Source: Arthrobacter alpinus
GTDB taxonomy: Bacteria; Actinomycetota; Actinomycetes; Actinomycetales; Micrococcaceae
Length of the DNA stretch: 64,000 nt
NCBI RefSeq assembly: GCF_001294625.1
Contig: NZ_CP012677.1
Coordinates: forward strand, 1,922,001 to 1,986,000
Direction of reading: 5' to 3'
Part shown: in pieces, positions 1 to 9,126 of the stretch
Layout: each line of letters opens with the position of its first letter
Numbering within the stretch: position 1 is the stretch's first letter
The notes under the pieces: generated by a model
The model's database searches: none
Seen by the model: only the letters and a program-made list of their open reading frames with translations
Told to the model about the DNA's origin: nothing
Position numbers and translations under genes: made by a program

Positions 1-143
1 TTAGGCAAGGCAGAACCGGCCATGAACAACTCCTTCTCGATCTTGCTGGGCACTTGTCGATGGTTCCGCACGCTGGCGTAGCCATTCCTGAAGGTGCTGG
101 GCCAGGGCTTGGCCGGAACAGGCTCCTTATGCCCTCCGATCAT
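1..143 (-). CDS. Unidentified small ORF, cut by the window edge
   Basis: An ATG on the minus strand at 143 opens a frame that runs off the left edge without a stop (47 codons visible). A GGAG lies about 9 bases upstream, and third positions are GC-rich, as in real genes here. The visible peptide starts MIGGHKEPVPAK and is rich in Pro and Lys early on. I do not recognise a family. It could be the start of a real gene whose remainder lies outside, or a chance frame. Confidence 0.3.
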   Translation of the reverse strand, partial: MIGGHKEPVPAKPWPSTFRNGYASVRNHRQVPSKIEKELFMAGSALP

Positions 144-333
144 ATGCGTCGCTCCGGAGTATGCTTCTTAAAACCGCGCCGGTCCTCCCTATAACCCGAC
201 TCCGCCGTCATAATCATCATCAGGGGAACGCTGCCGCAGGAATTCTGCGAGCACTAACAAAGGACGGCAGTCAGCAAAGATTTGGATTGGACCCCTCATG
301 AAGAAGAGTTGGCTATTGCGTGAGTTGCCTTGC

Positions 334-361
334 TTGACTTCCCGCGGCAGCGCAGTACCGT
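334..361 (+). promoter_or_regulatory. Candidate promoter of the DUF427 gene
   Basis: TTGACT at 334-339 and TACCGT at 356-361 are separated by 16 bases and stand 33 bases before the DUF427 start codon. This fits an actinobacterial housekeeping promoter (TTGAC / TAnnnT). It is a prediction from spacing and consensus only. Confidence 0.4.
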
Positions 362-394
362 AAGTCAAAACAATCGGAACGAAGTGGAGCCAAA

Positions 395-724
395 ATGTCT
401 AACTATCAAGCACGCTGGAACGGTGTAGTCCTTGCCGAATCAGAGCACACTATCGAAGTTGAGGGCAATCAGTATTTCCCGCCCGCATCGCTCAATCGTG
501 AGTACTTCAAGGAAAGTTCAACTACCTCACGCTGTCCGTGGAAGGGGGAGGCTAACTATTACACCCTTGAAGCCGGCGGGGCTTCAAACCAGGACGCTGC
601 CTGGCACTACCCGCACCCCCTGCACGCAGCGGAGAACATCAAAGGACACGTGGCGTTTTGGCACGGGGTGGAGGTCGCCAAAGTGGTGGCCGGCGACGGC
701 GATGCAGTGGCCGTCACCGCCTGA
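395..724 (+). CDS. DUF427 domain protein
   Basis: This 109-residue protein covers the whole DUF427 fold, a small beta-rich cytoplasmic domain common in actinobacteria and of unknown biochemical role. Family marks visible are the opening ARWNGVVLAES, the FPPASLNREYF segment, the CPWKGEANYY motif near residue 48 and the closing HVAFWHGVEVA block. The start is ATG at 395, preceded by GTGGAG about 8 bases upstream. The gene stands alone with its own promoter-like sequence, and nothing nearby suggests a pathway. Length matches single-domain members. Confidence 0.85.
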   Translation: MSNYQARWNGVVLAESEHTIEVEGNQYFPPASLNREYFKESSTTSRCPWKGEANYYTLEAGGASNQDAAWHYPHPLHAAENIKGHVAFWHGVEVAKVVAGDGDAVAVTA

Positions 725-1425
725 TAGCTCCTGCACGCGGCCGCGCACCCATCACCACTGACCATTTTGAGCCGTTACTCGCGGTAATTGAACCGCTCAC
801 TGTCCTGCGGATTCGAGGGGCCCGCGGTGCGCGCTAATCGGCGAGCCGTCACTGATGGCGTCCTGACTGGACCGGACAGCCGTGCCGCAAGCAACAAGCT
901 CCTGTCCTCGCTTCGGACGTCCCGCTATACGCCCTCTGCATGGTCACTCTTCCTGGACCGTGCAGCCCGGCGCTCCGTCAGGCAGGCCCTCGATCATCGG
1001 TGGACCCTGCTGGACGCTACCGTGATGCATGTGGGCCTCGCTGTTCTGGACGACCGGGTCGCCGCCCGTGGTTGGCGACCAGCTGGCTGTTGACCATCAG
1101 TCACTTGGGCATGTTGGAGAACCAACACCGGCTGGGGGTGTCCAACACTCTCACGCTGATTCGGGCAAACCTGCCAGCTTTCGAAAACCGACTGGAAACG
1201 CTGTCGCGCTCACCACGGATTGGCTCGACGGGAGAATTTTCCAAGCGAGCGGCACCGAGACACGGTTCGTCCAACAGGCGGATTTCTGGCGTATACCGCG
1301 CTGTGGACCTTGCTAGCCCTCCAGCCTGAATCCAACCCGTGGCTGCGTCCGGCCGCAGCCCTGCAGCTCATCATCGCTCTGAGAATTGTGCTGCGATGCA
1401 TCACGCTTGACGCTACTGTGGTGGC
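725..1425. other. No intact gene; possibly degraded coding DNA
   Basis: About 700 bases separate the DUF427 gene from the next recognisable coding remnant. No frame carries a convincing family. A stretch near 1190-1290 (DWLDGRIFQASGTE in one plus frame) looks like the C-terminal end of a short-chain dehydrogenase, but it is too short and isolated to call. Confidence 0.4.
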
Positions 1426-2089
1426 ATGAGCGACTACCGACGCCCCACGCTCTCGACTGAGGTCTATCGCGATGAACATGGCCACGTTATCGAGTACGGG
1501 AAACGTTGGAACGAGGATTCACCGTCAGACGACGTATATTCCCGTGTCAACAACCTGCACGTTTCACACCCCTGCACGCGGTAGCCGAGGCCCTCATCGA
1601 ATGGCTGCACGGCAACTTCGAAGTGACCATTGAGCAGGACATGGCAGTAGCGCAGGATCTCCTGCACCTGCGAGATGATGTGATTCGGGCGGTACGCGTC
1701 GTTCCCCGTAACCCCGCAGCTGCCATGCTGACGTTTGTTCTCACGAGATTCCCTGGCGTGTACCTTCACGCAGGTTCGCTCCACGACTTTCATTTCCCCG
1801 AGTGCGGTTGCGATGCCTGCGATGACGAAGTCACCAACTTGGCCGCCGACCTCGAATGGACCGTGCGCACCGTTGCATCAAGGGCTATGTGGAGCGATTC
1901 GATCCTTGGCCGGGGCGTTGGATCGAGTTCCAGCTTGATGAGACGGGGGTCGGGAAACGATCTGGCCGCGGCCGGACGAAGGAACTCCCGGATGAACGTG
2001 TGAAGCTGGCACGCACGGTGCTGCCCACGGATGGGAACTGGCTGCCGTGGCAGGCTCTTTCACCAGAGACCGCCAACCCTTTCGAATGA
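1426..2089 (+). pseudogene. DUF6226-like protein, broken by two frameshifts
   Basis: An ATG at 1426 starts MSDYRRPTLSTEVYRDEHG, and that frame stops at about 1584. Homologous-looking sequence resumes in a second frame from about 1560 (LHAVAEALIEWLHGNFEVT, then FHFPECGCDACDDEV). It moves to a third frame near 1860 (VERFDPWPGRWIEFQL) and ends at the TGA at 2087-2089. Joined, the pieces give about 220 residues, and the CGCDACDD segment followed by a C-terminal WLPW matches what I recall of DUF6226 proteins of Arthrobacter. The family has no known function. Two single-base shifts explain the whole picture, so this is either recent decay or two indel errors. Confidence 0.6.
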
Positions 2090-2226
2090 TCCATGTCCGG
2101 TTGCCCTGTGGCGCCCGACACTCGCAGAAACCTTGACATTCTCCTGCCGCCTGTTCGCAAACTCCCAAACCCACCATCCTCGAGATCCTCAGGGCGCACG
2201 CCTACGACGAAGCCTGGATTCCTTGA

Positions 2227-2595
2227 GTGCTTGCCGGCACATCGGTTGACGACGGGGATGAACTGCGCGACCGCGATCTACTAGGAGGTGATCCACCGGC
2301 TGCTTATGACAAGCTCAACGACGCCGTTACAGCCGCCGTCAGAGAAGGCGTCGATTCGGAGGCGGTGTCCCATTTTCAGTACGGCGATTATCCGGCCAGG
2401 GAAGGCTTCGCGCACCTGGCAATGTATCGCGGCTTTCAAGCATGGCTCATCGCTAAACACCTTTCAATCCCGTTCCACTTGTCAACCGAGATCATTGCCG
2501 GGATGAATGAGCACGTGGTGCCGAACGTCGAACAATGGCGTAGCTTCGGGCTTTTCCCGCCGCCGATTGAACCAGCCGCTGGAGCCGATGAGTAG
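2227..2595 (+). pseudogene. C-terminal fragment of a mycothiol-dependent (TIGR03086-type) isomerase-like protein
   Basis: The frame gives 122 residues resembling the C-terminal two thirds of TIGR03086 proteins (DinB/maleylpyruvate-isomerase-like, metal-binding, often mycothiol-dependent). Visible signs are DRDLLGGDPPAAYDKL, then HFQYGDYPAREGFAHLAMYRGFQ, then VVPNVEQWRSFGLFPPP. The N-terminal metal-binding helices expected upstream are absent in any frame, and no good ribosome site precedes 2227, so the gene appears truncated at its 5' end. It lies directly after the broken DUF6226-like gene. Confidence 0.6.
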
Positions 2596-2869
2596 ACCCG
2601 GATCCTGTGCACAGTGGGGTTCTGGCTCCCCTGACACCAGTTGCGCCTTGCGGCACCCCCTCTCCAACTTCACTGATGCGAGATTGCAACCACAAACACC
2701 AGTAAAAGTAGGCCAATGGGCAGCAGCAGGACTCCTGCTGCTATCAGCCCTGGGGTCGCAGTCATCTTAGATCCTGGTGTCGGACGGCTGCACGTTAGTC
2801 CCCAGACATCAGTGGATGACCGTCGAGCGGGGGCAATCAGGGTGACAAGTGTTGAGGACCGGCTCGCCC

Positions 2870-2950
2870 TCAGAGAGTCGCCGACCAGACCCGGGAGTAT
2901 CGGACCTTCGTGGACCGTCACCTTGCACAGCCCGTGGACCGGAAAGCGAG
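2870..2950 (-). pseudogene. Amidohydrolase remnant (about 27 codons)
   Basis: On the minus strand this stretch encodes FPVHGLCKVTVHEGPILPG, nearly matching FPVPGVCQVTVHEGTLLPG in the intact amidohydrolase at 19209-20417. The segment directly precedes the catalytic His-x-His motif in the intact gene. Homology fades on both sides, so only a scrap of a second, related gene is left. The remaining bases between 2596 and 2962 show nothing else recognisable. Confidence 0.6.
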
Positions 2951-2962
2951 AGGCCGATCCCG

Positions 2963-3355
2963 CTAGTCTGCCGGTATGAAAAATTCCAGAGCAATTCCGT
3001 CGGGATCTTTCAAACTCAGGGCCGTTCCGTAAGCGGCCTCGATCAACCCGGTGTGTTCGACGCCAATTTCTCCAAGATGGTCCCGCCACTCCAGCAAGGT
3101 CTTTCGATCATGCACCTCGAATCCGATGTGGTCGAGGCCCGGATTTTTGCCATCGAAGGCCTTGGCGGAACCGATGTCGTGCTGAGTCAGCCCCAGCGTG
3201 AGTCCGTTAGCGAGCGGGAAGATTCGGCGTATAAACGGGCCGTCAGTCATATGCCCAGTGGGTTCGGTGTTCCACAGTCGAGAATAGAACGCAGTACTGA
3301 CGCTTATGTCCGTAACAGTCAGCGCTAGATGGTCAATGTGCGGCAAAGCCGGCAT
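2963..3355 (-). CDS. VOC-family (glyoxalase/dioxygenase fold) protein
   Basis: The 130-residue protein is a single vicinal-oxygen-chelate unit pair. It has HIDHLALTVTD at residues 6-16, LDHIGFEVHD around residue 94, and a closing DPDGIALEFF with the usual metal-ligand glutamate. Members bind a divalent metal and act in isomerase, lyase, dioxygenase or antibiotic-binding roles; the substrate here cannot be inferred. The start codon at 3355 is preceded by GAGG at a good distance. It is transcribed away from the Stealth gene and has no operon partner. Confidence 0.85.
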   Translation of the reverse strand: MPALPHIDHLALTVTDISVSTAFYSRLWNTEPTGHMTDGPFIRRIFPLANGLTLGLTQHDIGSAKAFDGKNPGLDHIGFEVHDRKTLLEWRDHLGEIGVEHTGLIEAAYGTALSLKDPDGIALEFFIPAD

Positions 3356-3671
3356 GAATGTCCTCGGGGTAATTTTCGGTAGCAGACCTCAGCCAATGTA
3401 CCGTATCTAAAAACTCAGATCATGATGCAGCTGACCCTCACTTCCGAACCCCCGATCAGCGCCACACAGCACCATCTACCGACTCTTATGGCGCTAAACT
3501 AGCGCCCTCAGCTTTTTGAATGTTTCACTCGACACTGAACGGGTGGTCTTTCCTGGGCGCAGCGCTCTCCTGCCCGAATGAACACCCGCTCTCCTGCCCG
3601 CGCGTTAGTATGACCAAAGCCGTCCACGGACTACTATTCAAGGAGACCCCACTTTTTCGTCACCGTATTCG
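3356..3671. other. Intergenic region between divergent genes
   Basis: About 316 bases lie between the divergent VOC and Stealth genes, so promoters for both must lie here. AGGAG at 3641-3645 is the likely ribosome site of the Stealth gene or of a start just downstream. No gene or repeat was recognised. Confidence 0.4.
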
Positions 3672-5303
3672 TTGACATGGCCTTTTCAACACACAATTGG
3701 AGCCCCCATTACCGAGATGAACGCAGCGCATGATGTCTACTACGGCAATCCCGCAACAGATGACGACCTTGAACTCACCGAGGAAACACCGCCTTCCGCC
3801 GTCGTGCGCTTTAAAGACAGGCAGGACGTTGTCCGCCACGATGGCAGGTACGTCTTGGTCAACCGGAACCGCACCCCGCATGAAGCCATGGTTGATGACC
3901 TGCTGTTCATTCGCGGAGCCCTGGAAGCGGCAGGGCTAAGTTACCTGCTGGTGCGCGGCAATGACGAACGGCCCGTGATCTCCGTAGACTGGAAGGACCG
4001 TGCCGCGCTGCGCGAAGCCCTCGTTCAGGCATGCGCCGAGGAACCGTTCTATTCACTCACTGTGGACACCCGTAAGAAATCGGCGCGGCTGGTGGCTGAA
4101 GGGACATTGGCCAAGAACCGCCGGTCCAGGATTCTGCGCCTGTACCGCCCGCGGTGGGAGCCCGACGGCGGGCTGAGCTACGGTGCCTCGCTGGGGGTCC
4201 AAATTGAGCTGTGGAGCTTTGAAGGCGAAGAGTTGGTGCTGCCCATCGAAAACTCGCTGACCCGGCGCACACTGTTGGCCCAGGACGCCGTGCGCGGCAC
4301 CGTGGAAAGGTATGGTCATACCTGGCCGACCATCGAGAACATGTTCGCCGATCACGCCTCCGACATAGGCTTCGATATTGACTTGGTCTTCTCCTGGGTG
4401 GACGGCAGCTCAGCAGAATACATTGCAGCCCGGCGCGCCCGGATGCAGGGTGTGGTGGTGGGCGAGGGCGATGACCACGCGGCCCGTTTTCGCCAGATCG
4501 ACGAGCTCAAGTATGCGCTGCGCTCCATCTACACGTTTGCGCCGTGGATTCGACGGGTGTTCATAGCCACGGACTCCCCCACGCCGGCATGGCTGGCCGA
4601 CCACCCTTTCGTGACGGTGGTCCGCAGTGAGGAGTTCTTCGCCGATCCTTCGGTGCTACCCACCCACAATTCACAGGCCGTGGAGTGCCAGCTGCACCAC
4701 ATCGACGGTTTGTCCGAACACTTCCTGTACTCCAATGACGACATGTTCTTCGGCCGTCCCGTCAGCCCGGACATGTTCTTCACGCCCGGCGGGATCACGA
4801 AGTTTATCGAAGCCGAGACAAGAATCGGTTTGGGCGAGAACGACGCCGAACGCAGCGGCTTCGAAAATGCAGCCCGAGTCAACCGCAAGTTGCTGTGGGA
4901 CAGGTTCGGACGCATCACCACGCGGCACCTTGAGCACGCCGCCGCACCGCTGCGCCGCAGTGTCATGGCGGAGATGGAGCGCGAGTTCACAGCAGAATTC
5001 AAGGCCACCGCGGCAAGCACCTTCCGGGCGGCGGCAAATATTTCCGTGACCAACTCGCTGTACCACTACTACGGGCTGCTGACGGGCAGGGCAACGATCC
5101 AAACGGACGCCAAGGTCAAGTATGTGGACACGACGGCGCGGGCTGGCTTGAAGTACCTGGCAAAATTGCTCGCCAAGCGAAACATGGACTTCTTCTGTCT
5201 CAACGACGGCAGCTTCCCGGAGGTACCGGCCGCGGAACGCGCCGAGCTGGTGACCGACTTCTTGCAGAAGTACTTCCCGATTGCGGCCCCCTGGGAGAAG
5301 TAG
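3672..5303 (+). CDS. Stealth-family sugar-phosphate transferase
   Basis: The 543-residue protein shows the four conserved regions of Stealth proteins: DIDLVFSWVDGS near residue 236; RQIDELKYALRSIYTF through to YSNDDMFFGRP (about 274-360); the NRKLLWDRFGRITTRHLEH block near 405; and FFCLNDGS near 507. Known members transfer hexose-1-phosphate units onto capsule or wall polysaccharide and are related to GlcNAc-1-phosphotransferase. An N-terminal segment of about 230 residues precedes the core, as in actinobacterial members. The start is uncertain: TTG at 3672 lies 26 bases after AGGAG, while an in-frame ATG at 3717 lacks a clear ribosome site. No polysaccharide genes adjoin it. Confidence 0.88.
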   Translation: MTWPFQHTIGAPITEMNAAHDVYYGNPATDDDLELTEETPPSAVVRFKDRQDVVRHDGRYVLVNRNRTPHEAMVDDLLFIRGALEAAGLSYLLVRGNDERPVISVDWKDRAALREALVQACAEEPFYSLTVDTRKKSARLVAEGTLAKNRRSRILRLYRPRWEPDGGLSYGASLGVQIELWSFEGEELVLPIENSLTRRTLLAQDAVRGTVERYGHTWPTIENMFADHASDIGFDIDLVFSWVDGSSAEYIAARRARMQGVVVGEGDDHAARFRQIDELKYALRSIYTFAPWIRRVFIATDSPTPAWLADHPFVTVVRSEEFFADPSVLPTHNSQAVECQLHHIDGLSEHFLYSNDDMFFGRPVSPDMFFTPGGITKFIEAETRIGLGENDAERSGFENAARVNRKLLWDRFGRITTRHLEHAAAPLRRSVMAEMEREFTAEFKATAASTFRAAANISVTNSLYHYYGLLTGRATIQTDAKVKYVDTTARAGLKYLAKLLAKRNMDFFCLNDGSFPEVPAAERAELVTDFLQKYFPIAAPWEK

Positions 5304-5324
5304 TCCGCCAGGACCTGGACTTTA

Positions 5325-5351
5325 GCACGACGCGGGCCCGCGCTGTTGTGC
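5325..5351. terminator. Hairpin between convergent genes
   Basis: GCAC-GAC-GCGGG pairs with CCCGC-GCTGTT-GTGC around a GGGCCC centre, with a small bulge. It sits between the stop of the Stealth gene and the stop of the convergent phosphodiesterase gene, where a bidirectional terminator is expected. There is no strong T-run. Confidence 0.4.
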
Positions 5352-6263
5352 CTACACCGCAATGCCGGTAGTGCGCAGCGCGTGGTCGGGGATGTGCACC
5401 CCGGCCGTAGCGAGGCGTTGCTGTGTCTGCTCGGCACTGACCTGCTCGCCAACGGTGGTCCCGGAGCCCAGCGGTACGGTGGAATGGACAATGGTGTGTT
5501 CGTAGACGTGGACCAGGTTGTAGGCTTGGCCGCCGTCGCGGCCGCGGCTGCCGCCTGCCGGCACGTTCAGATCCTGCGTATAACATGTGGCGGCTGCAAC
5601 GGAGACTGGGATCCCGGCGAACATGGCGGTGGTTGAGTAGTGCAGGTGGCCGGCCAGGATGGTGCGCACATCCGAGCCGCGCAACACAGCCGCCAGTTCG
5701 GACTGTCGGCGCAGCTCTACCAGCACGGCAAGGTCCAGCACGCTGGGCACCGGCGGATGGTGAAGTGCCAGGATGGTGCCGTCAGGGGCGGGCGTGGCGA
5801 GTTCGGCAGCCAGCCACTCGAGCTGCTCGGAGCCGATCTCGCCGTGATGGAAGCCCGGCACCGAGGTATCCAAGGTGATGACCCGCAGCCCGTTCAGGAA
5901 GTGGCGGTGGGTCACGGGGTCACTGTTCGCAGGCTCTCCCAGCAGGCCTGCGCGGAAGTTTCCGCGATGGTCGTGGTTGCCCATGGCCCAGATCACCTGT
6001 GCACCCATGTCCTGGCAGGCGGGCTCCACGATCTGGCGCAACTTGGCGTACGCTTCGGGCTCGCCTTTGTCGGCGAGGTCGCCGGTAAAGATGATCGCCT
6101 CCGGCCGGGCCCCGGACGTTGCGATCTCAGTGAAGATTTGGCGCAACCGCTCCTCACTGTCCACCGCCCCATAGAGGGGACCCGGACCTGCCAGCAGGTG
6201 AGTGTCGCTCAGGTGAAGCAGGAAGTGTCGCGGTCGCGGGTGCTCGGCCTCGAAGTAGTTCAT
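5352..6263 (-). CDS. CpdA-like metallophosphoesterase (cyclic-nucleotide phosphodiesterase family)
   Basis: The 303-residue protein has the full class III phosphodiesterase motif set: LSDTH (Asp20, His22), GDLADKG near residue 61, GNHDHRG near 95, LHHPP near 167 and GHLHY near 200. These residues bind a dinuclear metal centre. The closest described group hydrolyses 3',5'-cAMP or related phosphodiesters in the cytoplasm; actual substrate is unproven. The start at 6263 gives the usual family length. It is a monocistronic gene converging with the Stealth gene. Confidence 0.85.
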   Translation of the reverse strand: MNYFEAEHPRPRHFLLHLSDTHLLAGPGPLYGAVDSEERLRQIFTEIATSGARPEAIIFTGDLADKGEPEAYAKLRQIVEPACQDMGAQVIWAMGNHDHRGNFRAGLLGEPANSDPVTHRHFLNGLRVITLDTSVPGFHHGEIGSEQLEWLAAELATPAPDGTILALHHPPVPSVLDLAVLVELRRQSELAAVLRGSDVRTILAGHLHYSTTAMFAGIPVSVAAATCYTQDLNVPAGGSRGRDGGQAYNLVHVYEHTIVHSTVPLGSGTTVGEQVSAEQTQQRLATAGVHIPDHALRTTGIAV

Positions 6264-6528
6264 AGCTGCCTTAATGGTCAGGTGGATGCGGCGGCTGCCG
6301 TGTCCCTCTCATGTACCCCCATCCAACCACCGACCGCGTGAACTAAGCACTAACCCTGGCGGTAGTTTGCTAAAACGTTTGGGTTTCCCTGCGGGAGAAT
6401 CCGGCATGCCCCCCTCATCGACCCTGCTCCGCGGGTATTGAGTTTTACCCCCGCCCTTGAACTGTGGACCTGCGGCTTCTACGCTAGGCAGTGCAGAGTT
6501 CTCAGTGAAGGGCAGTCACCACCATGGC

Positions 6529-7098
6529 ATGGGTCGCGAGATCGTCGCACACCTGTTCAACCCCCTCAACGGCGTGGTTGAAAGTCCGAACTTATGGCTA
6601 TACAACGCATTTGGTCCTGAGTAGGCCCAGCTGATCACCGAGGTGATCACCCCGGTCACCGACGTGATCACCCCGGTCACCGACGTCGTGATGGGCCGAA
6701 AACTCTGGCTGGAATGGTCCCATTACTGGCCGCGGTCCGATGATGACTTTAGCCGCTGGATCAATCCTGTGCGTAAGCATGTTCTCTCCTCCACAGTGGC
6801 GCAGCAGTTGCCGTGGGACAGCACCCGGATCACGGGCGACCCCGTGGAATATCTGAAGAGCCTTCGCGGGCACGGCGACGGCGGGATACTCGTGAGCGGC
6901 GGCGTTGAGAGGGTCCGCTCACTGTTCCTGCAGGGGCTGATCGATGAGCTGATCCTGACAACGCATCCGGTGGTCACCAACGACGGACGCCGGCTCTTTG
7001 ACGACACCGTCCCACCCACCCTTCTGGAACTTCTCCATGCGTCCTCAACCAGCTCCGGCAACGTCATCATGCACTACGCGCTGCGCCAGCCTGATTGA
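6529..7098 (+). pseudogene. Dihydrofolate-reductase-like (RibD C-terminal) protein with an in-frame stop
   Basis: ATG at 6529 starts MGREIVAHLFNPLNGVVES, the expected N terminus of this NADPH-dependent reductase-like family. TAG at 6622-6624 interrupts the frame, and the same frame then continues without shift through VVMGRKLWLEWSHYW, GGILVSGGVERV and IDELILTTHPV to the stop at 7096-7098. Just after the TAG is a 21-bp tandem duplication that adds seven residues. The gene is therefore a nonsense pseudogene unless translation restarts at GTG 6643 or the stop is read through. DUF427, VOC and this family are all common small orphan enzymes of the group. Confidence 0.75.
6643..6684. repeat. Exact 21-bp tandem duplication
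   Basis: Two identical 21-base units (6643-6663 and 6664-6684, each beginning GTGATCACCCCGGTCACC) lie in frame inside the broken reductase-like gene and encode VITPVTD twice. The duplication keeps the frame. Confidence 0.9.
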
Positions 7099-7201
7099 CG
7101 CAGCTGCCTGATGATTTGGCCCAAGACCCGTTACCTTTTAGTAGTCCCCAAATTGAGTAAGAATTGGGGTTGTTGGCCTGTCGGTCCCGGCAGGATTAAA
7201 T

Positions 7202-7228
7202 CCCCCCGGTCATTGATGATCAGGGGGG
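7202..7228. other. GC hairpin in the presumed left end of the IS110 element
   Basis: CCCCCC (7202-7207) and GGGGGG (7223-7228) flank TCAT/ATGA, forming a short hairpin with a small internal loop. It lies about 160 bases before the transposase start. IS110-group elements encode their guide (bridge) RNA in the non-coding left end, so this structure may be a relic of that RNA; this is inference from position. Confidence 0.3.
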
Positions 7229-7390
7229 TGTTGCCGCCGGGGCTCGATAGGCGCCAGTGGATCGCTAATGGGGGCCGGACCAGCACAGCGAACCACCGTG
7301 TAGGTCAGCCGTAACGAAAGATGTCGAGCCTTGCCGCCGCAGGACAAGCCAACGAAGGTTTCACAGGACACTATTTCAGGGAGGTTTGCG

Positions 7391-8640
7391 GTGATCAAAG
7401 GACATGAGGACGTCGATATCTTCATTGGTGTTGACGTGGGCAAAAGCAATCACCACGCGGTCGCTATCGACCGAAAAGGCAAGAAACTCCTCGACCGGGC
7501 CCTGCACCAGGACGAGGCCAAACTCCGTGCCATCATCAAGTCCGTAGGAGGCAAGGGCGCGGTGTTGCTGGTCGTGGATCAGCCTTTGACCATTGCTGCG
7601 CTGCGGGTCGCTGTGGCCCAGGCTGAGGGAATCTTGGTTGGCTATATTCCGGGTTTGGCGATGCGTCGCATCGCGGACCTGCATCCCTGAGAAGCCAAGA
7701 CCGATGCCCAGGATGCGGCCATTATTGCTGAGGCAGCCCGGTCTCTGCCGCATACGCTAAGTACCATCGTTATCGCTGATGAACAAGCCGCTGAACTCTC
7801 GATGCTGTGCGGTTTCGATGACGATCTGGCGAAACATGCCACGGCGACCTCGAATCGGATCCGCGGCCTACTCACCCAGATCAACCCCGCCCAGGAACGA
7901 GTCATCGGGCGCACCTGGACCATCCAGCCATGGACGAGTTACTACTGACGTACCCGTCCGCGGACAAGCTCCGCAAAGCAGGCCAGGCCCGTTTCAGCAC
8001 GCTGATGGCACGCCATGCACCACGGGCTGGGAACCGGTGGACCACAGATCTCTTCGCCGCTTTGGATGAGCAAACGGTGGTGGGCTCAGGGACCGGAGCT
8101 GCCAGCATCGTCCTGCGCCAGCTCGCGGGCATGCTCAAGCAGCTACCTACTGCCAGGGATGAGGACTTGACCCAGGTTGAAGAACTCGTTGAGGCCCACC
8201 CTCTTCACGTTGTCCTGACCTCCATGCCCGCGGGCGGGGCCAGGACAGAAGCACGCATCATCACCGAGGTTTCGGTCAAGGAATTCAAGAGCGCCGGTCA
8301 CCTCGCCTCCTACGCCGGGCTGGCACCAGTGCCCTGGCGATCGGGCACCTCGATCCGTGGTGATCACCCTCCAAGGAAGGCAACAAGTCCCTGAAGCGGG
8401 CGTTCTTCCTCTCCGCGTTCGCCGCCTTGAAAGACCCGCTCTCCCGGGCCTATTATGACAAGAAACGAGCCCAAGGGAAACGCCACAACCAAGCCCTGAT
8501 CGCCTTCGCACGCAGGCGCTGCGACGTGGTATTCGCGATGCTCCCCGACGGAGCCCTCTACACCCAACCAGACGCCAAAACCGCCAAGCCGGGGCAAGAA
8601 CACACCCCTACGGGTATGCCTTGCTTGCAACTCATTCCTG
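7391..8640 (+). mobile_element. IS110-family transposase, inactivated
   Basis: Reading from GTG 7391 gives IFIGVDVGKSNHHAVAID, the DEDD/RuvC-like opening of IS110 transposases. The frame hits TGA at 7688-7690, where the family has a Gly (LHP-G-EAKTDAQDA). It then shifts frame near 7925 (DELLLTYPSADKLRKAG), continues through the C-terminal half (MPAGGARTEARIITE, FKSAGHLASYAGLAPV) and shifts again near 8365 (GNKSLKRAFFLSAF, YYDKKRAQGKRHNQALIAFARRR). One nonsense codon and two frameshifts make the enzyme inactive. The element seems to have landed in a helicase gene whose 3' part lies just downstream. Left and right ends are not precisely visible, as expected for a family without terminal inverted repeats. 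Confidence 0.85.
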
Positions 8641-8704
8641 ACCGAAATCACGCATCAATAAACTGTGAAAAATCCTCGCAAACCCCTAGACGAAAAAAAT
8701 CGGG

Positions 8705-8915
8705 ACACCCCTCGATCGAGTGCCGGCTTTGCGCGCAGCGTTGCCCGACGTGCCAGTTTTTTCGGCAACAGACGCCAAAGGCTTGGAATGGGATGCAACG
8801 TTACTCATTGCCGCACCAAGTATTGTTGCCCAGCAGCGAGGCTGGAACGGACTCTATGTTGCCCTCACGCGCTGCACGCAAGAGCTCTGGCAGCTGCTGA
8901 TGAGCAAGACGGCTA
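8705..8915 (+). pseudogene. C-terminal fragment of a UvrD/HelD-like superfamily I helicase
   Basis: About 70 codons encode VPVFSATDAKGLEWDATLLIAAPSIV and then GWNGLYVALTRCTQELW. These correspond to motifs V and VI of superfamily I helicases (xxKGLEWD, YVALTR). The rest of the helicase is missing upstream, where the IS110 remnant begins. After about 8915 the reading drifts and no stop-proximal homology is seen. The fragment cannot be functional. Confidence 0.7.
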
Positions 8916-8986
8916 ACTCACGGGACCGCAGCAGATCGCGGTTCCCGCCCTTGTCATGTCAGGCAGGCGAATATCAGAGTTGGGGA

Positions 8987-9126
8987 CTAATTGTCCCAGC
9001 CACGGTTGCGGCGCATCAGCTCAAGTACCTTCAAGGCTGTGGCATCGCCACCCGCCTTTGAGCCCTGGACGGCCGTCTCCAGATTGCGCCGCACGATCGC
9101 TGCCAGCTGGAAAACTGGTTGGGTCA
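8987..9126 (-). pseudogene. Unidentified coding remnant
   Basis: On the minus strand the last 46 codons (LTQPVFQLAAIVRRNLETAV, then ALKVLELMRRNRGWDN and a stop) have the composition of a genuine amphipathic C terminus. The upstream part is disordered by a run of ten G at 9191-9200, a likely frameshift spot. I do not recognise the family. The remaining sequence to 9449 shows no gene. Confidence 0.25.

Noticed and set aside
1029..1316. Short-chain dehydrogenase C-terminal remnant
   Set aside because: Only DWLDGRIFQASGTE resembles such proteins; too short, and there is no supporting Rossmann or catalytic motif nearby.
5640..6341. A 233-codon plus-strand frame opposite the CpdA-like gene
   Set aside because: The opposite strand has the full phosphodiesterase motif set; this frame has none.
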